A stretch of DNA of 64,000 nucleotides from Pyronema omphalodes (taxonomy: Eukaryota; Ascomycota; Pezizomycetes; Pezizales; Pyronemataceae). The position numbers and the translations under genes are program-made. The stretch is taken from NCBI GenBank assembly GCA_024516155.1, contig JAJJXM010000001.1, positions 1,550,001 to 1,614,000 on the forward strand, written 5' to 3'. Position 1 is the first letter of the stretch; every line of letters starts with the position of its first letter. Of this stretch, positions 24,331 through 36,759 are shown piece after piece. The notes under the pieces were generated by a model. The model was not told where the DNA came from. It did no database searches and worked only from the letters and a program-made list of their open reading frames with translations.

Positions 24331-24560
24331 AATAAGAGCCAGCTGGTATTTTCTATTTATTTGGTTATTTTCTTATATACACTTACAGTAGTATTTCCTA
24401 TTCATCAATTTATTTGCTTGTAAACTCTTACAATAATATTTTATTTATTTCTGGCTTCTTCACTTCTTTATTTATTTATTTCCTTATTCCCTCATACGCA
24501 CTTACCATCCTATCCTCTGTTTTATCCAATTGTTTATTATTTTCTGATCCACGCTTACCA
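24331..24560 (+). repeat. Degenerate AT-rich tandem repeat of about 57 bp
   Basis: About four diverged copies sharing a core of TATTTATTT, then CTTA, then a CACTTAC-like box and TATTT. Copies differ by many substitutions and small indels, so boundaries are approximate. Confidence 0.5.
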
Positions 24561-24803
24561 CGCTATTTCTGACTTTCCCATCGGAAACAAAACACATGCA
24601 GGAAACATCCATTGTTTATGCAGGAACCGACACATCTATGGATGAGTGCATAATTAATTTCAAAACCGTTCACCTGATTTACCCCTTCTACTCTTACCCC
24701 ACCCCACACCAAAAACTCCTCCGCACGCGGGAAGGGAGATTACAACGGATTCAAACCATTCAGCTAGATGGTTTAAGCTAGACGAATTCGACAAGTCAAA
24801 CAG

Positions 24804-24912
24804 GCAGCAACAGTTTTGTTGGATGTTGCTTTTCTTTGTTTCAGCGAGCGAAGACAAGCAGCAACGGTTTGTTAGAGATTGCTTTTTCTTTGTTCCTACG
24901 AGCGAAAACAAC
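24804..24912 (+). repeat. Two-copy direct repeat of about 52 bp
   Basis: Two consecutive diverged copies beginning GCAGCAAC, containing TTGCTTT(T)TCTTTGTT and ending CGAGCGAA(G/A)AC. Confidence 0.7.
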
Positions 24913-24945
24913 AAACGGCTGAATCCGCAACGATTGCACGCAGGA

Positions 24946-24971
24946 ACATATTCATGCAGGCATGAATATGT
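24946..24971. repeat. Perfect 12-bp inverted repeat, 2-nt spacer
   Basis: ACATATTCATGC at 24946-24957 and its exact reverse complement at 24960-24971, separated by AG. Confidence 0.9.
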
Positions 24972-25000
24972 CGACACACGAAATACATACCAGGGGTAAG

Positions 25001-25050
25001 CTAGGCGACGCCAGGCAACGCCAGGCAATACCAGGTGATACCAGGTAATA
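25001..25050 (+). repeat. 10-bp tandem repeat, five copies
   Basis: Five consecutive decamers of the CCAGGCAACG type, drifting to CCAGGTAATA across the array. Confidence 0.85.
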
Positions 25051-25381
25051 TCGAGTTTTAGCGAGCACTGTAAGCACTGTGAACATTTCCTCAGGCCTCC
25101 AATTGTTTGACAAGCTCGTCAAGGACTGGCAGAAACCGAAAAAGGCTGTCAAAGGTTATTATCAAGCCTGCCGATGTCAAAGACCTTTCAAAGCACCCAA
25201 AGCATCGATTCTGCAAGCGTCCGTGACGGACCTTTCTATCACATTTCACTCACCCGCGGTGGTACTTGTACCATCCTGCATATCACCACCACTAATTATC
25301 AGCAAACATCTTAAACCAATATCTATACCCTCTAAAATATCTTCATTCTGCCGTCTTTATTATAAACAATTTATACGTAAC

Positions 25382-25901
25382 ATGGACAGAAATAGAGTTC
25401 GCAACCCTCCGGATATGGTTCTGAGAACCGGCCTAGGGAGCCCGTGCTTAATAGAGCAATTGGAGTATTTCTCCGGCGACGGACACGGGGATGCGCACAG
25501 AAGAAAGCACGTCCCTCCGAGCCAAAAAATCAAACTAGAGATTTTTATCAACTCTTGGTAAAAGGTATGTGATGGATGTTTCTTCATAAGTGCTCACATT
25601 AGCCCATTGTTTCAGCTGGCGCGCAGTTCGCAAGAACGTCCGCAACTCCGGTCGCCGCAAGAGCATTGTAGCTACATTTTGGAGATCTAGTGACTTTTTC
25701 CATGAATTAACCCTGGGATCAACAGAAAACGAAGCCAACAAGCTCCGAAATCAGGAAACCAATCTTGTAGAAGACATTGATCTTCATCTCTCAAAGATTA
25801 ACATAATCAGCTCAACAGAAAATCTCCAAAATCCGCGCTTAATATGTTCAAACGTAACATATAGTGATAGCCCTACTAGCTTAGTATTGTCATACATTTA
25901 G
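25382..25901 (+). CDS. Possible small spliced gene, unknown product
   Basis: Two exons, 25382-25557 and 25616-25901, join across a 58 bp intron (GTAAAA donor, CTCAC branch-like motif, TTTCAG acceptor) to give 153 codons. Splicing rescues a frame that otherwise stops at the donor. The first part carries LRTGLGSPCLIEQLEYF; the second is basic (RAVRKNVRNSGRRKSIVATF), then acidic. No domain recognised. The surroundings are repeat-rich and AT-rich, so it may be chance or a relic. Only the splice signals and intact frame support it. Confidence 0.3.
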
Positions 25902-28470
25902 CTCCATGAACTTGATCCCAATAGTAAACACCAAAAAGTGACAATCATGCTACATACATATGTCGTGTATCATGACAAGGTATCATTCCAAAGTGTCGTT
26001 TGTCCCTTAACAAGCCGCATTGACACTTTTACCGGTGATTCATTCGATAATCTCATGCGGATGCTGTGTTATACAAACTGCATAGTGAACGTCAACTTTA
26101 CATGAAGATGTCTGAATCATTCTTGAACCACATATGGGAGGGGTCCTATGGTCTTATATATATAACCAAGCCATCGGATGTTACGGTTGTCAAGACTATA
26201 TCTCTGCGGATGACACGTGTGACTGTATCGCTGGAATTTGCATAGACCAGAAGTTTGTTCCCTGATATACAAGGGAAGCAAGGACTCGCATATTGAGGGC
26301 TGCACAAAGATGTACCTGAGTACAGAATAAAAACTTTGTAAATATTATACATACATATTTAACGTAGCGAGTCAACGGTATCTTGCAGTAGGTTTTGGTG
26401 AGCTATTATTTCGGCAGCTTAATTCGGTAGGTTTGTGGAGCAGCGTAATTATCGATCCTCAGGGTCTATATAGTTGTACTCGGGTAGATACAAAAACTTC
26501 GATTGGGAGCAGTACAACTGTACGTTGATTGCTGTTTACTTCAAAATTTCCTCACATTTTTCTATCAGTCTAGCAAGCTCATATGATCAACTCATAGCTG
26601 GAAAAGGAATCCCGTGTTGTCGATATCAAACCTCGAAATTTGAACATCTGAATCTGTGTGTAACTCTTCATCTGTAATATCTATAGGGAGTGTATCAAAA
26701 ACAAAAAGTGAAATCGTTTATGACTACATATAATACAAGAATTAAGATTATTTCTATATTTTAAGTTCATCCGATATTTACTTCTTTACGTAAAGCGAAT
26801 ATACCGAATTTTTGAGTAATTCAGCCATGTATATTCCAGAAAATTGCAACTCAAGGTGCAAGATCACAAGGAGATAAAAATCACTCCGAATTTCAAAATC
26901 TTATACCTCGCTTCCTGAATCTAAAATAAGAAGTCATACGTACGTGAGAAACCAGAAGGGGCAGGGGGAAGTGAGGTTAAAGTGATGATATAAGCGCTGA
27001 AACTGCCAGGAATAAAGTTTGTTTTCTTAGCAGAGATTCAGTTTCCTGAAGTGACAGATCTAGGGTTCGTAAAGTGAAACATTTCCCTACATATATATGC
27101 ATGGGCAGTCTTTATGGAAGTAGCTTGGAGGGTTTCAAGAGGTAGATTTGACAGCTGATCTAAGAACTCATTATTTTTAATGACAATGAGCTTGTGAGCT
27201 CATATGATGTTCCATCGTCTTTGTAATATCGTTATACGCTCTCTCAGATAATTCAAATTTCATGACACAAAGAGTCGGGGACGGGTCACATGGTTAGTGA
27301 TACTAAATACGAGGAGTCGTTTATGTCAATAGAAACATACCTCGAAACAAAATATCACCTAAGTAAGGGTGTAAACAAGGATTCACTGGCCAGGCTTATC
27401 CAGCTGCCAGATCACAGCGCAGCAACCCAGAAACGCGAGAGCATTCTTAATTTCCCAGAGCCCATCATCACTCGCTGTATAAAAAATTTGAAAGTGCAAT
27501 ATTAATTCTGAATGTAAACATCACCTTCTCCACGCTAGGGCGATTATTAATTGTTGAAGAAAGAAAGCGCTCTGAGACGAAGTGGAAGTGGAGAATGTAG
27601 TTGAGAGAAAACATAATATACAGCTAAGATGCGCGCTAACAGCGCCAAGTCTACGTCACTAAATATGCCAAAGCTATATCTAGAAAATGGCTCTTCTAGC
27701 AAACTTCAACATTAATAATGACCTTAGGCCCCGGGGTGTATTTGAGACTTTAATGTTTCTTCATGTATTATCACTCTAGGCCAAAAACACATGAACTGAG
27801 ACACAATGTTTTACGTCCCCGATGGATACCCGCAGTCATCTGTAGTCTGGAGGTTGTCCCAGTTCTGTTTAATGTTATCTTTCTTCTAAAAGCTTTCAAG
27901 GCTTTGAAATATCTCGCTTCCGTTGAGAGGGCAACTGTAACTTGAATTCCTGCTGGTTCTTTTTCATCACTTTTTCCTCATGCAAGTGCAACACATTTCC
28001 AAGCTTCGGATTTCGGATGACTAGTTTTGTTTTGTTTAATTTATACGTCTGATGCGCAAATATGACAATCTTTATACTGTAGTAATCAAGCGCATCAATA
28101 ATTAAATGCTATTCCAAACATATATCCCTGATTCTAAATCAATGACCAATGTGTAAAGTCTATGACCTTATCTTTGTCTGAATATTTGGTACTTATAGAT
28201 ATAAAAATAATAGAAAACCCGAGATCGAAACACAATTGCTTTATAACATTAGCTGAGAAACTATCCGACTATATTTCAAAAAGTAAATATCTATTACTTC
28301 TCAACCCAAACTGAGTATTGTCATTTTTTCAACCTCTTCACACTACTCCATCTCCCTCCAAATTTCTAAATGACCACTTCCCATTCTCCCCACAGCCCCA
28401 TAAACCCCTACAATCACCAGTCCACATCTGCCAATCAAACTCCATAGATATCTATCCCGGATCCGTAAAT
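25902..28470. other. 2.6 kb AT-rich spacer, nothing identified
   Basis: Only short frames (up to about 70 codons) without motifs, and no obvious repeat or RNA structure. Confidence 0.5.
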
Positions 28471-29270
28471 CTAGCAAGTCTCCTTTCTAGCAATCAACTT
28501 AACATCCTTACAATTATCCACCTTCTTCCCCTCTCCATTCCAAAGAATCTGCCAAGAATCATACGGGGCCATATCCTTAGGTACTTGACAAGCGATCCAT
28601 TTCTCCGAAATCTGTAGCAATGTAAATTAGCCAGCCATCCTGCATCCTAATCCCAATCCTAATGCAACAAAATAAAAATGAAAACCAAAAACAAAACGGC
28701 AGAGAGCATAGAAAATAGAAAATAGAATGGAGTATATAACATACCTTCCCATTACTCTTCAACTGAAACCTCCCATCAAAAACCCCAAAGCCAGTAGTTT
28801 TAGCTCCAGGCGGAACATAACCCGAGTGAGGCACAGTGAAGCTGATAGGTCTAGTTTGGTTTTCGTAGACAAAAAATGTTTGCCAACCTGTGGGTGAGGA
28901 GTGGAAGGAGGTGAAAATGTTTCCGTAGGTTGGATTAAGACCGGAAACTTGGGATTGTGTTAGTTTTCTTCTTGTTAAATATGTTACGTATGTTACGGAT
29001 TGGTTTGCGGCTGGTGGTAGGGCATAGGGGAATAAGGTTCATAGGGAGAGGATCATAATACGTACGAAGTAATGGCTCGGAATAGGTGTTGTATTTGATG
29101 TTTCCGATGTATGCGGATCCGTTCGCGAACATCAAGGTTGGGTAGACCACGTTAGGAAGTTGGGTTTGGACACTGAGTTGGTAGCGGCTTGAGGCGGTGG
29201 TGTCCTGTGCTGCTGTTTGGGAAGAGAGAAATCCGAGGGTAATAGCTGAGAGGAGGGTTGTGAACTTCAT
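28471..29270 (-). CDS. Small secreted protein, unknown family
   Basis: Three exons, 29270-29066, 28947-28745 and 28611-28471, with introns of 118 and 133 bp (GTACGT and GTATGT donors). The product is 182 residues. A clear signal peptide (MKFTTLLSAITLGFLSSQTAA) is followed by YQLSVQTQLPNVVYPTLMF. The middle exon encodes TSFHSSPTGWQTFFVYENQT and PHSGYVPPGAKTTGFGVFDG, and the last encodes WIACQVPKDMAPYDSWQILW. It contains three Cys (IAC, DNC and the C-terminal TC) and NGS and NQT glycosylation sequons. The beta-rich pattern and size fit a secreted effector or wall-associated protein, but I do not recognise the family. The join restores one continuous frame, which supports the model. Confidence 0.72.
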
Positions 29271-31890
29271 TATGAACGAGTGATCTGAGGTGAAGTTTGC
29301 TGGTCGAAGGTGTTGAAGTAAGAGACAGGCTTGGATGATTGAATTGTTGGTGGCCGGAGAATAAAATTGAGGAGCTACACCCAGGGCTTTATATACTAAA
29401 AACCTACAACAATGTATATATTTAGCTATTTACAGTTCAACGGCAATCCACAGTGTTGAACGGGGTTCAACGAGGTTCAGCTGGTGTTGAAGCTCAGCTA
29501 GCTAGGACATCGGCATTGAGCGGAACCTACCCGGTCGATCCGGCGCCCTTGTGCGGGCACTTGTCCTCGACCGTCCTACAGACCGCCCCCAAAGCTCTAT
29601 TTGCTCCCTGGTAAATGACGTCCTACAAACCAAATCTTAAATTCTCACCATTGCCTGATTGGTCATAGATGGTAACGAATAGGGTTGTACATCCTACATG
29701 AGGAGACTTGTCAGGTAGTTATCATGCAGTGTCACTCGTAACGGTAATCGGATGTGCATAGCGGGTCTTCTCTGTGAGAGCTTCACGCTTGACAGGTGGC
29801 AACGTTTAAACGCTACATACGTTCACTGTCCTCCGGTGTACATAGGGTAAATATTCCATTTGGGGGCCATGGCGGAGGAGAAAGCTTCGGAATGTGGGGC
29901 GTACACGATATGCACTACGGATGCATTATACAGGTGACTATGCCACCTCCGTGCGTTGCAGTGGAAGACTTCCCGTAACCCTATGTACAGATCCAGGAAG
30001 CTGTTTTTATCTGACTTTCACCAACTTTCATCGGATTTTCTATACAGTTAGTGGCAAGCTTGAAGATTAGTTTTGTACCAGAAAATAGGGTCAATGCTAC
30101 AAATAAGCATTTTAGAAGAGGAAAAAAATTGTCTAGCGGGTCGGAATACTTTTCAATCAAAATTTTCTCTATCAGAGACGATTTAAACTGGATTTCATCA
30201 TGTTTAGATGAAAATTTGCCTTCTATCCACATGAATATAGTTACGGGAAGTCGTGCAATACCCAAAAGGATCGGGTTAACTGGGTACAAAAGCCGGTAGT
30301 ATCGGTTACATCCTCGGTATAGTTCACTGCAGCCTCGTGCGTACATTCAAGTCCATACCGAGGCCTATATAGAAATCTCGAAAGATACCATCTTCTACAA
30401 CAACACCTGACAAACTCACAAAGCCAGCTTTATGTATGTAAGCCAACATATGGCAATGTACCACAGTTCTACCTAAAAGTGTAAAAAAAAAGAAACAAGG
30501 CTGACAAAATCTCCCGAAATTGGCCTCTTGCTTGAAATACATATAGTTGGATCGCCATAAATTTCCACACAAACATGACGCCTTTTCCTATTTTGTCATG
30601 ATTGCAGATTTTTCTTGGCGGATTGCCTGTGGTCTTTGGGGTGCGCTTTGCTTCTGGAGCCTGGCAGAAATTATGCTGCGCCTTTCCGCGCTTCTATTGC
30701 ATCGTACCGCATCGCTTGTTTCGAGTCTCCACGGGTTTGGATACTTGCTTTTGTAAACTTATCTGACTCTGTTACGGTATTGACTTGCTTTTTTTCTTCT
30801 CATGTTCCTCAATTTTTGAGTGGCTTAAAGTTAGCCGCGCATGGTTCTGCCTTCTCGGTCGCCGAAAATTCCCGTATGTAGGCAGCAGGCCGGCACCAAA
30901 AGCCATGAGTCTAAGGTACTAGAAAAGGAAATAAGTCGTTCAAACGATGTTTCAAGACCTTCTCAAAACCAAAAATACGTAATTCCCCACACTTCTGTAT
31001 CTCAGCAGGCAAGTACATAATATTTTTGTGCTTCGCCTCGTTTGTTCGTTGTCATGACTGATATGATTTTTTCCGCTACAAATTCCAATTCTCCAATCGG
31101 TGCATAGAATGCAAACTGCGGTTCGGGGTTCGGTTGCGCTGTAGTTTCTATTTTAAGAAACACGTCTGTGTCAGCGGTTTCAACTTTCAAGGTCGTATGT
31201 ACATATGTCACTGGCAATACGTCGCCATACGCCCCGCTACATACGCTATATGAGATCAGATCTACAGAGCATCGGTCGGGTGTGCATGTGGTGGTGGATA
31301 AAAGCCTTATTAGCCCGTCCTAGGCTGTAACAAGCGACGTTCGATAACCGGTGGACGATGGATAAATCTACATGGTTAAGCGCCCATCGTGCAGAGAAAT
31401 ATTCGGACCGGTTTCTCTCTATTCCATCGCAAGGGTCTGTGGCTTATGAATCTACTTTTCTTGCTTTGTTGCCTGGTGTCGCATCTGAAACGTTGATGCA
31501 GTAAGTCAGTAAGTTATGGGTTGCTAGGTTTTAAGCGCCTCCTCAAGATAGAACCGATCTCTATCTAGCTATGCATCATATAGGAAAATCTAAAAATTCT
31601 GGGGCTGGTGGAATATATGCAGAAGAGTGGCCGTGGTAATGAGGTGCAATTGTGGCCGAGATCCCCCATATAATCGAGAAGACTTTCCCCCCGTCCTTCA
31701 CTGGCCCTTTCAGGGCTTCCAGGGCTCCATCTTGATACGCGTCACTGTGTTGTTGTTAAGGATCGATTAGACGATGAGATAATTGCGAATTGATAACCGA
31801 CTGTACGAATTAACGACTTTTTGAAAGAAGATTCAATTCCTTCGATACAACAGAAATTGGTAGAATTGGTGGAATAAATATTCTGACGAT
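29271..31890. other. 2.6 kb divergent spacer, no supported gene
   Basis: Promoter side of two divergent genes. Short frames (29981-30346, 30615-30881, 31002-31217) lack domains or usable splice extensions. No RNA gene seen. Confidence 0.5.
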
Positions 31891-33218
31891 ATGGCTCCTC
31901 CACATGCTCACAAAACATCCTCAATGGGGAAACGAAATTCAACAAGTACTGCTTCAGTATTGGTAACAGATACAGAGTTACCAACACCATTGGTTGATCC
32001 CACAGCAAATTATTTGGCACTTCACTTCCAAGATCCCCCTGGAACTCGTAAGTTTTTCTCTCAAGAAACCTCCGATATTCACAAAGACCAGATACTAAAC
32101 TTGATATAGGATCAAAGAAACTCGCAGTAGCATTGGGAGTCGGTATCTCCAGCTTCATACTCCTAACCACCTTAATATACCTCTTAATACGTCGGCGGCG
32201 TCAACTCCTAAAGAGAAAGAATTCCAAGCCGGCAACAAAGTCCGTAGGATCCTCTAGCTCAAACGACAAACCCAAACCGTCAAAACCCAGCAAAACCCCA
32301 AAGACCAGCACTACCATCTTCTCCTCCAAAACCCACTGGAAATCCAAACGCACCTCTGCCCCACCAACTCGTCCATCAAATCCCACACCAACACAACAAC
32401 CCCCAGTCAGCGAAAGCAGCCGAGGGAGTACATTTCCCGTAATCAGCATCCCATCCCGAGCAAAGACCCGAACGCCAATAGCAGAACTTTCCACTACCCG
32501 CAGCATAAGTGAATTAGAAAGCATAAGCACATCCGGAAACCCACAATTTTCAACCGCCTTTACTTCAAGACGCCAATCACTTCCTCCATTACCGAAACTA
32601 AACATTCAAAATTCTCATTCTAGAAATCTTAGTACTCCTTTTAATAGATTGTACACTTCTCCAGAACAGGAGATAAGTGCACTTACCCCCAATGCTGCTG
32701 CAAATTTGGTGGCTCGTCATGGTGGAGGAGGTTCAGGTTCAGGCTCGGAGGGAAATAGTAATGGGTCTGGTTCGATATCTACGTTTGGAAAATCTCCACA
32801 GCTTGCGTTTTCTCCTGTAAGCCCGTTGGAATCTCAATCTGCCACTACGACAACCAGCAGTATAGCAGCAGGAGCAGGAATGGGACAACAGGGATCTAAT
32901 CTAACGATAACGACTCGTTCGGTCACGAGCTCAAACTACGGGTCTATGAGAAGAAATAATACGGTTGTGGAGTCAGGAATGGCAAGTTGTTTTCCTTATG
33001 GATATCAATCTGAATATCCAGAAGTGATTGAAAGAATGGCGGAAGAGACTCAATCTCCATGTTCTCCGTTAGAAAGACAGAGGGCTATGCTGGTACTCGA
33101 GGAGGAGGAAAGAATTGTGAAACAGAAGATGAATGCGGTTAGGGAATTGGTTAGGTTGAAGAATGAGGAGGCTAGGATTTTGGAGGCGAAGAGACAATTA
33201 GGGATTGCGGTGCGCTGA
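31891..33218 (+). CDS. Single-pass membrane protein with Ser-rich cytosolic tail
   Basis: Two exons, 31891-32047 and 32110-33218, join across a 62 bp intron (GTAAGT donor, CTAAAC branch, TATAG acceptor) to 421 residues. The first 55 or so residues are Ser/Thr-rich without a classic signal peptide. One transmembrane helix follows (VALGVGISSFILLTTLIYLL), bounded by a strong stop-transfer RRRR and basic cluster. This topology predicts a short outside N-terminus and a long cytosolic tail. The tail is Ser/Pro/Thr-rich and disordered with a Gly/Ser patch, and ends in a charged helix (EEEERIVKQKMNAVRELVRL) that looks like a coiled coil. The layout resembles fungal wall-stress or Mid2-like sensors, but I see no diagnostic domain. 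Function unknown. Confidence 0.75.
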
Positions 33219-34639
33219 GGTCATCATAAAGGCCAAATACTTCGGCGACTGAAGAAAATATTCAAGATCGAAGATGGGATGGAAGAGGGAAGAAGGAGGA
33301 GAAACATAGGGCTTACGCAAAGGCCCAGTTCAAGGGATCGAAGGAGATGAAGCCCGGAAATTCTAGAAGAGCTCTCGGGGAGAAACCACGGCAACTATAA
33401 TGAGAACTACGGCACTGATCGATCATTAGAAACACCGGAAACGGATCAGACCGAGGCATAATCGACAACCCTAGGTGGAACTCGGCGAAGTCCAGAAAAT
33501 TCCAGCAAAGTAGTACGAAGCACAAGAGGCACCCACCGCATTCTCGGCCATCACCTATGTTTCACCCTAAATTGCAGTTCGATGTCGAAACGAAATCTCA
33601 TGTCTTCCACCCTTCGAATTCTTGAGACAAGGCGGATCTTGGTTATGAGTGTGTTTGTGCGTTCCTGCACGTATGGATTCCACTCTCTAGAACTTCTGCC
33701 TTGCGAGGTCTGTTGTATTGCCATAAGAGGAAGAAAAGGCGGCAGGCCAAGGGGCCCAAGGAAAAGGAACCCAGGAAGCCCAGATTATTAGCTCTGGTTG
33801 TTGAACGCGATAAATATAGTATACGATCAGATCAAAGATCATGAAGGCTGAGAATTTTGAATTCCACGCACAGAGTTCACAGTCAGATTTGAGATATGGC
33901 TCCATCTCGATACTGTAGCGTTGAAATTAAAAGTAAGTTCACGGACATAGGACACGGGGCACGGGATATTTGTAACATAAGATACATACCATAGTTTTTG
34001 TCCCGCTCTTTTAATTTACCACTCCCGGAAGTTATGTAGATAGATTATCATCCTGTTGTATATACCCGGGTACATATGACAGGATACCAGGTATCTACAG
34101 TACGTATCCATCTACTTTAGATACATATTCTAGATACATATCACCAAAATATCACAAGACTTATTCGCAACCCTACATACAACGTTATGCACCTCATCTA
34201 ATTCCCGTTAATGTTGTGGGACCATAAGCTAGCTTATGCAAGTCTGTCACAAAAATGATCCTCATTTTTAGGTTAAGTTACAAGGTTGCCTTTTCAGCTC
34301 CTGATTCCCCTTAGCAGGCCCTTAGCTAGGATCGCGCTTCGGCTCCGCTCATCTTGCGACTGCCTGACTGTGCACCTCCCTGTGGGTTATGGGTGGGGTC
34401 ATGATGGGTTTTCCTGGCTTCACATTTTCTTGGTCTCTTGGTCTCCCAGAGGGGCGGGACAGCTCTCTTGGTCTTCTGTTCTTGGGTGCAACTTATCTGG
34501 CCAGAGTGGCGGGGCAAGTTCCGGAAAGTATCGGAATGTTTTGTTTTGAGTCAAATAATTTTTTGTGGCTATACATTCATTTCTGAGTAAGGAATATTCT
34601 CTGAAAACATCGGAATCCAACTCTAGGGAATCGTTGCTT

Positions 34640-34690
34640 TTGCTGTTGCTGAATGCGTTGATGAATGCGTTGCTGAATGCGTTGCTTTGC
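34640..34690 (+). repeat. 15-bp tandem repeat, three copies
   Basis: Copies of the GCTGAATGCGTT(G) type at 15-bp spacing, one carrying GAT in place of GCT. Confidence 0.75.
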
Positions 34691-35060
34691 TCGCTCCTTC
34701 GGCACTGTGGCTCGGTCGACGTTGGGTTGCCACGGGGGCCAGACGGATCTTTGTAAGCCACAGAAAAAGACCCTAAACAGATCCACCACTGCCCCGTCAA
34801 AAACATAATTAGCTACACTGTTCTGCCTGAAGTTCAAAGCGAAGCCTTGCTTCTCACACGACAAGGAGCTTTACCTTTAATCGAAACTGGGGAAACTGGG
34901 AAAGACAATAAGGCCCAAGGATTATTATTGTTACCTTGTGATTATCGCGTGCTTGCTTTACTGATGGTGTCTCCTTCTTGATGGGTTGGTGATATTCGAG
35001 ATATATGTTTTGCCTCCCCCTCCTCTGCAACCATAAAGCTTAAAGTAAAGCGAGATTAAT

Positions 35061-35222
35061 TCTACAGTGCGGTGCAGTTAGCAATCTACAACCCGGACGA
35101 TGATGGATTAATCGACAGTGCGGTGCAATTAGCAATCTACAACCCGGACGACGATAGATAGATTCATCTACAGTGCACTGCAGTTAGCAATCTAAAACCC
35201 GGACGATGATAGATTAAAAATC
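35061..35222 (+). repeat. Minisatellite of 51-55 bp, three copies
   Basis: Three consecutive copies beginning with ACAGTGC at 35064, 35115 and 35170. They share GTTAGCAATCTA and ACCCGGACGA blocks and differ by a few substitutions and a 4-bp indel. Confidence 0.9.
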
Positions 35223-36759
35223 TAGCTTGCAGAAACCGTGTGACTATGTTGCAGTCCATGAGATCATCCTACATTCCTGGTGCAGGCTTCTCCTATCGTT
35301 GGTGTGACTTTAAACGCCCACCTTTTAGACGCTGTTGAGAGATGAACCAGTCCATTCAACTTTGGTCATCTTTTGTGTGCCATTTGTGCGTTCTCGTGGC
35401 GTTTTTCGTGTGCAAGGAGCGCGAAAAAATGATTCTTTTTCTTTTTGTTGGTCCTGTCCGCGATCCTAGGATCGTCCGTTTTCTGTGTTCCCCCAACACG
35501 GAAGTGGTCCCAGTACAGGCCTGGCCACCCACCCCCTCCGACTGTATACATGTGGCCCATTCCATCATAGATCACAGACACAGACACAGACAGACAGACT
35601 AGGAGATATTTACATGCCAAATATCCCCTCCCCCCAGAGTTACAAGAAAGAGAATTCGATATCCAACACTGACAAAAGACAAAAGCCACGCGGATGAATT
35701 GAATTTACCAACTTCATGTTATCAAATCGAAATTGAAAGCTTCAAGCACTGATTCACTGTATCACCAACCAATCCAAAAGCAAAGGAAGAGGCATCTACA
35801 CTGTACTCTGGAAAAGAGTGTCCATCAGCAGCCACCCGTTACAAACGAAGCTATATACCCACCATTAATACAATCAACTACAAACGAGCCTACATACCTA
35901 CCATTAACAGAAGTTAAGAAAGAGCTCATATAAACTCGAGTTTCAAACTTAAATACTCTATAACCCCCCGTCTGCGGCTCTAGGCTTCAGACTTCGCGAA
36001 ATAACACCGTATTCATCATCGATCAGATCTCACCTCATAAAAGTACACCAGTGGTGCTGTGTGCATACAAAAAGCAGGTACTACCATACCGTTCGACTGA
36101 CCGGGCCCTACGATCACGATCAGATACTCTCGAGCCGCCTGAGATACTCTTCGATACTCGTCGATACGTGAACCCGTCACCAGCTACTCCGCCGTGTTGG
36201 TCGCAGCTACTGCTACTCTACAACGTCTAGTGTAAAGCTCGGCGACGCATCAGCTTCAAAGTTAACTTGGTTCTAGAGCTTGTGCTGCTCTCCAACCTTC
36301 TCCCTTTTACCGTGATCCTCGAACCGTCTTTACGAAGCAGCCTGTCGCAGACCATCGCAGACCGTCGCAAACCGTCGCAAACCAACAAAGCTCAACAACC
36401 AACAACCTTACAGCCACCCCAGGTCGTCCGCTCTTTACAAAACAACAAATTCACCACGAAGAGTCCAAGAAGTATCGTTCAGTTTCCGACTGCCGGTTTG
36501 GCAACTCTTCACACCGTCCACACCAGCGCCTCTTGGTCGCGAACGTCACCCGAATCCACCGCAGTTCTGGCTCAATTCTCAGCGCCCCAGACTCGTCGGA
36601 GGAGTCTGGATACGCTATCATCTTCAACGTATTCACAATCGTTATCACCAAATCGTGCACGTCGTCGTGCATCCGGTCCAGTAACGAAAAAGCAACAACA
36701 AACACCATCGACTCTCGCTTCTATCCCGAATCCAAAAATTAGTTTCTCTACACATTTCG

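Larger units (their letters stand above)
23229..25381. other. Gene-poor spacer rich in degenerate minisatellites
   Basis: Upstream side of the 1163-residue gene, then repeats at 24331-24560, 24804-24912 and 25001-25050, listed separately. Short frames on both strands at 23520-24420 overlap one another and show no motif. Confidence 0.5.
33219..36759. other. 3.5 kb spacer with minisatellites
   Basis: No supported gene. Contains short tandem repeats at 34640-34690 and 35061-35222 and a CAGACA-type microsatellite near 35572-35600. Sequence from about 36231 to 36759 is open in the frame leading into PDE1 but has no ATG; it may be its 5' leader. Confidence 0.5.

Noticed and set aside
34286..34864. 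Overlapping frames on both strands with a Gln/Arg-rich repeat
   Set aside because: The repetitive protein is a by-product of the 15-bp tandem repeat; no start, splice or domain support.
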